DNA of 64,000 nt, from NCBI GenBank assembly GCA_026168455.1, contig CM047430.1, positions 70,719,044 to 70,783,043 on the forward strand, read 5' to 3'. Below are positions 43,701 through 55,600 of this stretch, one piece after another. The first letter of the stretch is position 1. Every line of letters starts with the position of its first letter. This stretch comes from Theocolax elegans (Eukaryota > Arthropoda > Insecta > Hymenoptera > Cerocephalidae). The notes beneath the pieces were generated by a model. That model worked only from the letters and a program-made list of their open reading frames with translations, made no database searches and had not been told where the DNA came from. Both the position numbers and the translations under genes were made by a program.

Positions 43701-44558
43701 TGAGATCTTCGGAATAAAATCTATATACATTCTGCAATTTTCATCGCACTTGTCCACAATTTTAATTAAAAAATGGATAAGGATTTTGAATATAGAACTA
43801 TATAATTTGAAATTATTTATTTTAATAATATTTTTAAAATATTTGTTGTTTGTATATGTTCTATAATATTAAAATAGATTAAGTACATACGGTTCACCAT
43901 ATCCACATTTTCCCCTCATACCTTAACACATGCAAATAAAACTATAGACTGAGCGATAATTAATTAAAAAAAAATCAGATATTATGTTATTGCAAGGAAA
44001 TGATGATGGATGCACATCAAGAAGCAATGTTGTTAATGTTAGTGTTTCAGCTAGGCACATGCAAAAATGAAACTTACATTTGATCAATGTGCTGTTGCAC
44101 TAAGCCAGTAGACTGATCTTGAGCGACCAGTTCTACATCTGGGCTATCAGTTCCAGAGCAGCCAATAATAGAAATAATTCAAAAAAGGCCAAAAGAAGAA
44201 TATTGTTTTTTAAGTCATAGTTAAACTTAAAAGTAACAATGCATACATGCGATCTTCCATCATATTCATTTGTTGCAATTCAACGTTTGCCAAAGGCACG
44301 GTGGTTTTACAATCAGAAATATCAATCAATTCTGCTTCTCGCGAAGAGCCCGTCAGACAAGTTGGATTGTTGAGCGGTGTTATTTTGCTAGTCAAACTGT
44401 TCCACCGAGCCGTGGCGATTTGTGTGCATAGTGCAAAACAAAAAGGCACATATAAACTGAAAATCAACAATCAAAAAAACATAAATCACTAAGTTCTACA
44501 AAAGTATAGAAACAAACATTTTGTCTTCTTCGAACAGGAAATCATCTTCGTACTCCAT
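40717..44558 (-). CDS. PICK1: PICK1 (PDZ and BAR-domain scaffold), with duplicated 5' exons
   Basis: Core exons on the minus strand: start exon 43337-43377 (MEYEDDFLFEEDK), PDZ exon 42200-42518, BAR exons 41886-42081 and 40717-41810. They join in phase to 549 residues against 415 in human. The PDZ exon has LIGISIGGGGPLCPCLYIV and GKTKVEVAKMIQ; the BAR region has ATADALGLSRAILCND, YLHKAIPDTR and FEYLSYCLKVKEMDDEE. PICK1 is a cytosolic scaffold binding PKC-alpha and receptor tails through PDZ and curved membranes through BAR, in trafficking and endocytosis. The C-terminal tail (about 185 residues) is unusually long and carries clathrin-box motifs. Two further candidate exons (43066-43275 and 42894-42959) lie between start exon and PDZ. 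The start exon and both candidates are repeated at 44518-44558, 44247-44456 and 44078-44143. Which copy is used is unknown. Confidence 0.93.
42894..42959 (-). CDS. Candidate PICK1 cassette exon C (22 codons)
   Basis: 66 nt between an acceptor in CTGATAG and a strong donor GTAAGT, in the same phase as exon B. It reads PDVELVAQDQSTGLVQQHIDQ plus AT, which the PDZ exon completes as Met-Gly-Met. The phase match and the strong donor are the evidence; there is no family match. Confidence 0.45.
43066..43275 (-). CDS. Candidate PICK1 cassette exon B (70 codons)
   Basis: An open frame bounded by an acceptor after TTTTCAG and a donor GTATGC, 210 nt, entering and leaving in the same phase as the junction between the PICK1 start exon and PDZ exon. 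It reads LYVPFCFALCTQ, then SSREAELIDISDC, and ends MNMMEDR plus AT. It is divisible by three, so it can be included or skipped without shifting frame. No domain is recognised. A separate short gene or a non-exonic open frame is possible. Confidence 0.45.
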
Positions 44559-44990
44559 GTTTACTTCTTGTTTTCAGGTTCCGAGTTCTATGAAAAATAA
44601 AATATCAATTAAATATACCAAATAAACAAAAATGTAAACAATATTGTTATACTGTACACATACAAGTACAATCTGTCAGTATAGTTATGATAGCTGTTAC
44701 TTGTAACAGAGTTTGATATTTGCTACATTCACAAAATAAACAACAAGTAACATGGTTTTCTATAAATGTTTGTACAACAAAAATATTAAGAATCACGTAT
44801 CCTGCTCCTAGGATATTCTACAAAGCTTATTAAATTGTATTTGTGACACGTCGATTATCTCATATATCGTTTTTATCACATGAGATTCTTCGGCCAATAA
44901 AAAATCTATATACGATTCTGCGAATTTTCATCGCAACTTGTCCACAATACATTTTAATTAAAAAATTATTTGATAAGCATTTTGTTTTAA
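43848..44990. repeat. Tandem duplication, copy 2 (PICK1 5' block)
   Basis: Second copy of the block at 42662-43800. It carries a complete second start exon at 44518-44558 and second copies of both cassette exons (44247-44456, 44078-44143) with identical encoded protein. Its right end reads more cleanly than that of copy 1 (for example at 44880-44980), suggesting copy 2 is the better-sequenced version of the same locus. Confidence 0.9.
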
Positions 44991-45146
44991 TGAATAATCA
45001 AACAAAATATCGCATAATTTTAAACAATTATTATTATTCTTTATATATTCAATGATTTTTAGAAATTACATTATTTTGATATTTTTGAAAAGTATTAAGT
45101 CCAATTTAGAAAGAGCGACATGAAAAGGAAAATTGTGCGTTTGAGG

Positions 45147-45154
45147 CCACGTCA
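45147..45154 (-). promoter_or_regulatory. Candidate unfolded-protein-response element upstream of Derlin-1
   Basis: CCACGTCA on the plus strand is TGACGTGG on the minus strand, the core bound by XBP1 and ATF6. It lies about 330 bp upstream of the Derlin-1 start codon in the divergent interval with PICK1; a related TGACGTAT lies near 45387. Derlins are known UPR targets. An 8-bp match can arise by chance, so the call rests on position. Confidence 0.45.
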
Positions 45155-45486
45155 ATGCCGAAAACGCCGGAATACTTTATAATATATACTTAATATATAT
45201 TCGCAATATATAGGAAAACGAAAGAGATTTTTCATGTAACAACAACAACGAATGACACAACTAAAGATACTCGCGGTTTTGCGGGTCATTCGGTTTATTC
45301 ACGCCAGATAATAGATAAATTTACGTACGCGCTCATTAAATAATATAAATATGTACATTTTTATTTGATATAAGGGGCACACGAAGTGACGTATACATTA
45401 AGTGAAAAAATTGATTTATCCAAATTATTTATGAACAAAAGACGATTGTTTAGATAAATATTTGAGTGATTGTTATTTGGTGAAAA

Positions 45487-46299
45487 ATGTCTGACGTAGG
45501 AGACTGGTTTAAAAGTTTACCAATATTTACAAGATATTGGTTAGCTTTGACTATTGTGTTTTCTTTGATTGGAAGATTTCGTATCATCAATGTAGCTAAT
45601 TTATTATTGTTATACGAGCCTTTTATTCACAATTTTGAAATATGGAGAGCACTCACCAGTTTATTTTTTCATCCAACGAGTTTTCATTTGCTCATGAATT
45701 TGTACTTTTTGTACAGCTACTCGTTAAGACTGGAAAGAATAGACTTTGAAGGCAGACCAGCTGATTATTTTTACTTTTTAATATTTAATTGGATTTGTTG
45801 CCTTGTAGCTGGTTTATTACTAAACTTTAAACTTCTGATGAATGCTATGATTCTTAGCGTTATATATGTATGGTGTCAGTTGAACAAAGATGCTATTGTC
45901 CACTTTTGGTTTGGTAAATACAAAATTATTATACTTGTTTCTTAATTAAAGTTATATCATATGTATTAATGTAATTAACTTTGTTTCTTTATGTTTGTTA
46001 TAGGTTTACAATTTAAAGCCATGTATTTACCATGGGTTCTATTTGGAGTTAATTTCATCATCAATCAAGAAGGATTGGAAGAACTTGTTGGTATTCTTAT
46101 TGGACACTTGTACTTTTTCTTAAAATTCAAATACCCTCAGGAATTTGGTGGTCCAAGTTTATTAAATACACCATCTATTTTGGAGCATTATTTCCCACAA
46201 AGAAGTAATATCAGAGGTTTTGGAGCTGCACCTTCGCAACCCACTGCAAATGTACCAAGAGGTCATAGCTGGGGACGTGGTCAGGTGTTAGGGCGATAA
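45487..46299 (+). CDS. Der-1: Derlin-1, ER-associated degradation channel component
   Basis: Two exons, 45487-45913 and 46004-46299, join in phase to 240 residues (human Derlin-1 is 251). The start MSDVGDWFKSLP matches Derlin-1 rather than Derlin-2. The sequence shows the derlin WR motif (FEIWRALTS), LMNLYFLYSYS, EGRPADY, FNWICC, and the GxxxG helix motif in VGILIGHLYFF. It ends with an SHP box (GHSWGRGQVLGR) that recruits p97/VCP. Derlins are catalytically dead rhomboids with six membrane segments, thinning the ER membrane for retrotranslocation of misfolded proteins with the HRD1 ligase. The gene is transcribed divergently from PICK1, with a candidate UPR element between them. The start is the only in-frame Met with the family N terminus. 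Confidence 0.95.
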
Positions 46300-47421
46300 A
46301 GTCTGATTATTACATTGAAAATTTATCTCAAAAGTGTTAAATACTGAACATTAAAAATTAATTTAAATATCATTAAAATGTTTAGGGGTTGAAGCATTAA
46401 TTTTAATGCAATAATGTGTTCTCAAATGAATGATTTAAGAATTGATAACACTATAAATTTTCTTACTATATGCAAGTACAAATTAAAATAAATAATTATA
46501 CAATGTGTAATTTGAATATAAATTTTGAATATTCGTAACAACTAAACACAAATTACAAGAGAATACAATATAGCAGTATGATTAGTGCATAATATAAAAT
46601 TGACAATTATAATTCTAGTGTACAGAGAAGTTTAAAATATTTATCACTTATAAATTGAATATACAAATTCTACTATATTATTTGCTTTGTAAAAATGTAC
46701 AATACGACTTTTTGTGTACCATACACAATTTTTGTATATCCTTTGAATGTATGCAGGTTTTATGTACAATGTGTAAAATACATTAAAAATATTGAAACAT
46801 AAACTATTAATTTGTATGAGAAATGTTTGTCAAATTTTTAGTAAATACTTATATAATACTACATAAACTACATAGAATAATTTAATGATAGAATTTGTAA
46901 AATCTTCATGGTAGATTAATATTATTTAAAAATTAAAAACTAATATGGTAAAAAATTGAAAAAATTATTTAAATTGGTATATTTTTTCATTAACATGTTC
47001 AAATTAATAAAATGATAAATTAATTTACATTGTTAAATCTAAAACAAAAAAAAGAAAGAAAAAAAATGAACAATTTTAAAGTAAAATTAATTTTACGTAA
47101 AAAAGAACCTACTTATTTTCTCATTACGGAATCCGTAATTAAACGTTATATATACCTATATATATAAATTTTCTTTGCACGTACTTTGGCCACCTAGCGG
47201 TAAAGAATCGGATTCGCCATAATATAAGTTTAATCAGTATATAATAAAATGATTAATGACTTTGAAATTTCAACCGATAAATAATTAATGATTTAAATAT
47301 TTAGACCCAAAACGTGTAAATTAAGAAAAAATTTATCTAATATCCGTCACACAGAGAGACACATGTATAGGATATAAGTACAAATCGTTGCATTAGCATA
47401 AAACGCGGATAGGAGGAATAT
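46300..47421. other. AT-rich intergenic DNA between Derlin-1 and USP10
   Basis: Presumed Derlin-1 3' untranslated region followed by AT-rich DNA. I see no exon. The USP10 leader and the repeated block begin at about 47422. Confidence 0.55.
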
Positions 47422-49690
47422 AAGTATCACGTGGTATGGGTTTTAATGCCCAGGTTTTCCCCACGAGGCGATACATATATATATATTCATATATATATAT
47501 ACACAGCTACATAACTCGCGCCATCTCAGCGCCTCGATCTTTGCGGATCGGTCTTTTGCTCATTCATCGTGGTCGCGTACACCGTATAATTAGATCACCG
47601 CGTTATATCATTATACGCGTTATATTAGCCCACGGGAAACGCATTGACAAGAACAGATCGGTTATCCGGTTAGTGAAATGTCGAGTGCGTTTACTAAACG
47701 CGGCAAATATTTCGCCGCTGCTTATCTGCAAGAGTGAGGAGGGTTAACAAAAAAAAAAGAAAGAGAGAGAGAGAGAGAAAGAGCGAACGAAAGAAAAAGG
47801 AAAAAAAAAGGACGTGCGAGTCAGCCTCATGTTGCCTCGCCTCCCGCATGAATTTTGATGTTTTCACACGTTCAAATCCGACAGCATGGACAATTCGTAC
47901 AAGGTAAGTATTTTTACATTTATCTTTTGTAACGCCACACGTTGCAACACGTCGATGTGCCCTGCGATCGTTCTCTTTGCTCCAGTCATGTGATTTATTT
48001 TTGAGGTTAAAATTCCACCACACGATTCTATTCCTTTTATTCTTTTTTTTTTTATTTTTTTCGTTACTCCGAAATCGTAATTGGGTCGGATTGTTTGATA
48101 ATCCCACGTTTCTGGATGTACCAGTTCGATTTGTCGTCGAAGGTGCGGCTATCCGGTTGGGAATGTAAAAAAGAATATGTCGCGATTCGTGTATTGAGGT
48201 TACACGCGGTGATTTTTCTCAACTGCTCCATTTGGCAAACGCTGATGTAAAAGGAAAGGCGAATGTCGCTTTTTAATTTGATGCTAAACGCCGAGGATAC
48301 TTATTTAGTGCGTTGAGTAATGATTTCGTTTCTAATTCGCTCGTTTTTCTTTCTTTTTTAAGCTATTACCTCTTTACCATTAACTCATGGTTTTTGCAAT
48401 CTTTGTACGTACGATTTTTCGCTATCTTTTTTAATTTTTTTTTTCAGAACGAGCTTGAATTTCTAGACTTAACAAATTTAGACGCAAACAGCAGAGATGA
48501 GTTGACGGCAATTTTACAACCCAACACTGTCACCGAGGGTTTAAAACTACCTTGGGACAGGGGAGAAAATGACTATGACGAACTTTTAGATCAGGTCCAG
48601 GTTCAGGAAATGCCAAAAGTTTGGCAACAATATGGTAAACATACATTCCACCTTCTTGCTAATTCTTATTACATTTCAAATAGCATTCCTTTAGTTTACT
48701 TGAAATCCCATGATTTCTCAGGAATGGAAGGAAACATTATGAAATATGAAGCTCAAGCTAATGCTTCATCTTCCGTCCTTGTTACTGTACCATCCACAAT
48801 ACAATATAGTCAACAAATGATGGCTCCAATTTACCACGAGTGGCCAACGAATATGTACATTAATAATATTCCCAGTGATCCAAATGTTCACACTTACATG
48901 CAAGGAATGGCTTATCCGCCAAACATATACTCAGCTAATACTGAAAATCAGGAGATTCCTTCAATGAGAGAAGGAGGTAGACGCGGTCGCGGTCGCGCTA
49001 ATAAGGGTTACAACCGAAATATAACTCATACGAGTGAAATTCAAACGGGCTACTTGGGAGATCACGGTCAATATCCTCTAAGTATGCAATACCAACCATA
49101 TGTGTGTATCTCGGATCCTTCCGTTACGCCGCAGCAACATCCAGCTGCTGGACAGCCAATTTATTTTCCTTCTCCTGCGATATATCAATCACCTACAATG
49201 GCACAACAAACTCATCGTGTTGAGTAAGTTGATATACAATATTTAAGATTATATACCGCATAAGTAGCACATTTGTAATTTGCTATCTTTGCTTTAGTTA
49301 CATACCGTTTCGTCAGGCTCCAACAAACACAAAATATAATCGTCAATCTCAAAGTTTATTACCGCAAACTAATGGGGAAACTGTTAAAAGCACAAATCAC
49401 AAATCAAGTGAAAAACAAGTGCAAAATGTAAATACGACAAAGCCTTCCATTCATCAATCGCATGATGATAATAATTCATCCCAAACAAACATAGTCACAA
49501 CAGTTATTGTAAATAATAGTAATATAGAATCATCTGTTAATGATGTTGATGAAAATGTAACTGCCATTAACAACTCTAATAAGAAATTTGATTTTAAAAT
49601 TGAGCAACATATTGTTTCGAAGATTAACGAAAATTATAAAGGTGTTGAAAAAAAATGATATTCCGTGTGTTAATATTAAAAGTAGAATAG
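47422..49690. repeat. USP10 N-terminal block, copy 1
   Basis: 2269-bp unit spanning USP10 upstream DNA, start exon, first intron, second exon and most of the third. It is repeated from 49691. Exons 1 and 2 are open. In exon 3 a run of eight A at about 49647-49654, against seven in the other copies, shifts the frame to a stop. Its right end is cut inside exon 3 and joined to the upstream DNA of copy 2 with the shared bases AAGT. Confidence 0.93.
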
Positions 49691-52600
49691 AAGTATCACG
49701 TGGTATGGGTTTTAATGCCCAGGTTTTCCCCACGAGGCGATACATATATATATTCATATATATATACACAGCTACATAACTCGCGCCATCTCAGCGCCTC
49801 GATCTTTGCGGATCGGTCTTTTGCTCATTCATCGTGGTCGCGTACACCGTATAATTAGATCACCGCGTTATATCATTATACGCGTTATATTAGCCCACGG
49901 GAAACGCATTGACAAGAACAGATCGGTTATCCGGTTAGTGAAATGTCGAGTGCGTTTACTAAACGCGGCAAATATTTCGCCGCTGCTTATCTGCAAGAGT
50001 GAGGAGGGTTAACAAAAAAAAAAGAAAGAGAGAGAGAGAGAGAAAGAGCGAACGAAAGAAAAAGGAAAAAAAAAGGACGTGCGAGTCAGCCTCATGTTGC
50101 CTCGCCTCCCGCATGAATTTTGATGTTTTCACACGTTCAAATCCGACAGCATGGACAATTCGTACAAGGTAAGTATTTTTACATTTATCTTTTGTAACGC
50201 CACACGTTGCAACACGTCGATGTGCCCTGCGATCGTTCTCTTTGCTCCAGTCATGTGATTTATTTTTGAGGTTAAAATTCCACCACACGATTCTATTCCT
50301 TTTATTCTTTTTTTTTTATTTTTTTCGTTACTCCGAAATCGTAATTGGGTCGGATTGTTTGATAATCCCACGTTTCTGGATGTACCAGTTCGATTTGTCG
50401 TCGAAGTGCGGCTATCCGGTTGGGAATGTAAAAAAAGATATGTCGCGATTCGTGTATTGAGGTTACACGCGGTGATTTTTCTCAACTGCTCCATTTGGCA
50501 AACGCTGATGTAAAAGGAAATGCGAATGTCGCTTTTTAATTTGATGCTAAACGCCGAGGATACGTATTTAGTGCGTTGAGTAATGATTTCGTTTCTAATT
50601 CGCTCGTTTTTCTTTCTTTTTAAGCTATTACCTCTGTAATACCATTAACTCTGGTTTTTTGCAAATCTTTGTACGTACGATTTTTCGCTATCTTTTTAAT
50701 TTTTTTTTTCAGAACGAGCTTGAATTTCTAGACTTAACAAATTTGACGCAAACAGCAGAGATGAGTTGACGGCAATTTTACAAACCCAACACTGTCACCG
50801 AGGGTTAAAACTACCTTGGACAGGGAGGAAAATGACTATGACGAACTTTTAGATCAGGTCCAGGTTCAGGAAATGCCAAAAGTTTGGCAACAATATGGTA
50901 AACATACATTCCACCTTCTTGCTAATTCTTATTACATTTCAAATAGCATTCCTTTAGTTTACTTGAAATCCCATGATTTCTCAGGAATGGAAGGAAACAT
51001 TATGAAATATGAAGCTCAAGCTAATGCTTCATCTTCCGTCCTTGTTACTGTACCATCCACAATACAATATAGTCAACAAATGATGGCTCCAATTTACCAC
51101 GAGTGGCCAACGAATATGTACATTAATAATATTCCCAGTGATCCAAATGTTCACACTTACATGCAAGGAATGGCTTATCCGCCAAACATATACTCAGCTA
51201 ATACTGAAAATCAGGAGATTCCTTCAATGAGAGAAGGAGGTAGACGCGGTCGCGGTCGCGCTAATAAGGGTTACAACCGAAATATAACTCATACGAGTGA
51301 AATTCAAACGGGCTACTTGGGAGATCACGGTCAATATCCTCTAAGTATGCAATACCAACCATATAGTGTGTATCTCGGATCCTTCCGTTACGCGCCGCAC
51401 ACATCCAGCTGCTGGACAGCCAATTTATTTTCCTTCTCCTGCGATATATCATCACCTACAATGGCACAACAAACTCATCGTGTTGAGTAGTTGATATACA
51501 ATATTTAAGATTATATACCCGCATAAGTAGCACATTTGTAATTTGCTATCTTTGCTTTAGTTACATACCGTTTCGTCAGGCTCCAACAAACACAAAATAT
51601 AATCGTCAATCTCAAAGTTTATTACCGCAAAACCTAAAATGGGGAAACTGTTTAAAAGCACAAATCACAAATCAAGTGAAAAACAAGTGCAAAATGTAAA
51701 TACGACCAAAGCCTTCCATTCCATCAATCCATGATGATAATAATTCTCCCAAACAAACATAGTCACAACAGTTTATGTAAATAATAGTAATAAGAATCAT
51801 CTGTTAATGATGTTGATGAAAATGTACTGCCATTAACAACTCTAATAAGAAATTTGATTTTAAAATTGAGCAACATATTGTTTCGAAGATTAACGAAAAT
51901 TATAAAGGTGTTGAAAAAAATGATATTCCGTGTGTTAATATTAAAAGTAGAATAGAAGTTAAGCAAAATGGTAATGATAATAAAGAATACGATGAAGCTA
52001 TTTCACATACAAAAGCACCAACTTCGAGTACGGCTTCCAAACCTGCTGCTAAAACAACAGAAAAAGAAACTCAAAACAAAGAAATTGTTAAAGACACAAT
52101 ACCAGCAGAAAATATATTAGAAGCAAATGAAGCGTCTACTAATACTTTACCTTCTGCCAACACAGAGTGTAGATCGTATGCTAGTCTATTGAGACATAAT
52201 ACAGATGCAGAACCTAATATTTTAGGTACTAGTAAACCAACAGCCCTCATTGCACCTAATAATGTCATGAATAGTGATCAAACTGAACACTCGTTTGCTG
52301 AAAAAGCTCAAACAACACCAAAGAGTTATCAGAATAAATCATTAAATGAGAGAAGGAGGTAGACGCGGTCGCGGTCGCGCTAATAAGGGTTACAACCGAA
52401 ATATAACTCATACGAGTGAAATTCAAACGGGCTACTTGGGAGATCACGGTCAATATCCTCTAAGTATGCAATACCAACCATATGTGTGTATCTCGGATCC
52501 TTCCGTTACGCCGCAGCAACATCCAGCTGCTGGACAGCCAATTTATTTTCCTTCTCCTGCGATATATCAATCACCTACAATGGCACAACAAACTCATCGT

Positions 52601-55600
52601 GTTGAGTAAGTTGATATACAATATTTAAGATTATATACCGCATAAGTAGCACATTTGTAATTTGCTATCTTTGCTTTAGTTACATACCGTTTCGTCAGGC
52701 TCCAACAAACACAAAATATAATCGTCAATCTCAAAGTTTATTACCGCAAACTAATGGGGAAACTGTTAAAAGCACAAATCACAAATCAAGTGAAAAACAA
52801 GTGCAAAATGTAAATACGACAAAGCCTTCCATTCATCAATCGCATGATGATAATAATTCATCCCAAACAAACATAGTCACAACAGTTATTGTAAATAATA
52901 GTAATATAGAATCATCTGTTAATGATGTTGATGAAAATGTAACTGCCATTAACAACTCTAATAAGAAATTTGATTTTAAAATTGAGCAACATATTGTTTC
53001 GAAGATTAACGAAAATTATAAAGGTGTTGAAAAAAATGATATTCCGTGTGTTAATATTAAAAGTAGAATAGAAGTTAAGCAAAATGGTAATGATAATAAA
53101 GAATACGATGAAGCTATTTCACATACAAAAGCACCAACTTCGAGTACGGCTTCCAAACCTGCTGCTAAAACAACAGAAAAAGAAACTCAAAACAAAGAAA
53201 TTGTTAAAGACACAATACCAGCAGAAAATATATTAGAAGCAAATGAAGCGTCTACTAATACTTTACCTTCTGCCAACACAGAGTGTAGATCGTATGCTAG
53301 TCTATTGAGACATAATACAGATGCAGAACCATATTTTAGGTACTAGTAAACAAATCAGCCCTCATTGCACCTACTAATGAATCAGCATAGTTGATGCAAA
53401 CTGAACACTCGTTTGCTGAAAAAGCTCATAACAACACCAAGGAAGTTATTCAGAATAATTCATTTTAACATGAAACAGAAGATTACACAACAAAAAGTTG
53501 ATCCACCATTTAGGATCAACGTTAAGTCTTCAAATACCGAAACTACCTCAAATACACTGTGATGATCCAATCAACTACAGAAGTGGAGGTGAGTGATAAT
53601 AGTTATTTATTACCTTGGGTGAGCCTCGCGTCATTATACTGTTCGAGGGCGGGAAATTTCGTGGTATGTGTAGTAAGTCCGCGGGTCGCGAGCGCCCAGC
53701 GGAAGCGGCCAAGGATGTTACTACCATCCACGAAATTTAGGCCGAGAACTGTAATGACGCGATGCTTACCCATGGTACGTAAACAATTTTTCAGCTTTAT
53801 AATTCGTACATACGACTTTTTCGTTGCTCACAAAGTAATTTATTATACATTTAAAAGGAATGTAATAAACACTTTTTTTAACAATATAAATAATTATATA
53901 TTATGTCAATAATTTTTAAACATTTGTATACTGACCGTTATAAAACATTTTAACTTTTTAAATTCGGCATTTAGTATCAGAGAATATTAAATATTTAGTA
54001 ATTACTTATTATATTAATCGTAACATTGCAGTTTATTAAAGATATAGGACTCATTTTTGCGTTATTATATATATATATGCGGAGACAGACTGACACACTG
54101 AGAGAGAATTTATTTATAGTTAACAAATATAATTCAAATATAATTTTTTTGAAAAGTAAATCAAAATTTATTTTGTTCAACAGCCGATTTATTAACTGTT
54201 AACAAACGCATGTTAACCACAACATAACCTATATTCATCGTTACAATTTTCTTATTTGCCCGTATTCCAAAATTAGATTTATTAACAGTTAACAAATCCT
54301 TTTCTCAGTGCACAATCCAAAAATTACTATATAGTGTATATAGTAAATTTAACTGAAGTTGTAGTAAATATTACCAGAATTGTAGTAAAAATTAATAACT
54401 TTCTAGTAAATTTTATATACACTATAGTACATTTTTGGATTGCGTCTGTATGTCTCCGCATTACTAGACAACATTGTAATTTGTTACTTTAAATTTTTGC
54501 GTGGTTGTATAATATACACACTATATTATTCTAAAATATAATTCTAATATATATGTATAATATATGTACTTTCGTATCTGAGCAATATTAAGATAACTAT
54601 GATTAAAGTAACGCAAACGTACGTTTTTAAACTGGTTGTGTTACGTTGAAAAAGCCATAGATATATCTCCGATACATGTACTACGCGTTTCAAACACGTT
54701 GACTCTATACCGTTCGCGCGGCAAAGGTTATATTGCTCGCGCATATATCCTACGGAGCGCTTTGCATACAGATCCTAGGATGTATAGACACCTTATACGC
54801 CTAGGAGGATGTATAGAGGGCTGCATACAGCGAGGAGCCACTTGTATGTACGCAACGTATTTACAAGCGGAGCGCGCTCTGCACGTAAGAGTCGGTTGTA
54901 CGAATTAGTAGGGCTGAAAAGAAATATTTAATTTAGTATAATGATTTATGAAGAATTTTACAAAATTTTAAAAATAATAAAAACAATTTTTCTTATTTTA
55001 GAATTTTTACTTAGTTATCAAATGGATAAACAAACAGTCAGTTTATTACCACGTGGTTTAACAAATCGTAGCAATTATTGTTACATTAACAGTATATTGC
55101 AAGCGCTACTTGCTTGCCCTCCATTTTATAATTTACTAATGGCAATGCCATACTCAAAAAATCCTTCAAGGAATTCTCCTAGTCCCCTTATTGACAATAT
55201 GTAAGAAAATATAGTTTAAAAAATTTTACATAACAAACATTTCTACTTGTAATCTAATTACAAAATTATCTTCAGGATTAAATTTGCTCGGGAATTCAGT
55301 CCACTATCGGAAGGAGCGCGGTTAGCGAGGAGAGACAGACCTCAAAAAAGAAATGAAGATGCTATTGTAGATATTCAAAGTGGCGTTCCCTTTGAACCGT
55401 CATATATTTATACTATATTAAAAAATACATCATCCACTGGAGTATTTTCAGTAGAAGGTCGCCAGGAAGATGCGGAAGAGTTTTTATCGTGCCTGTTAAA
55501 CGGAATTAGTGATGAAATGTTAGAGGTAAATATTTATAAATACATATATATTTTATATTATTAAATGTAAACATGGTATTTAATATTAATTTTTATAATA

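Larger units (their letters stand above)
42662..43800. repeat. Tandem duplication, copy 1 (PICK1 5' block)
   Basis: Near-identical to 43848-44990, offset 1186 bp at the left end and 1181 bp in the middle. It contains the PICK1 start exon and two candidate cassette exons, all with intact splice sites. Differences are mostly single-base indels in short homopolymers (for example CCCCTT against CCCCT near 42730). The last about 100 bp diverge by many small deletions, the pattern of unpolished long-read sequence. Confidence 0.9.

Noticed and set aside
47694..48107. Minus-strand 137-codon frame and its copy near 49959-50288
   Set aside because: Antisense of USP10 leader and intron with a poly-Phe/Leu segment from a GA tract; it recurs only because the block is duplicated.
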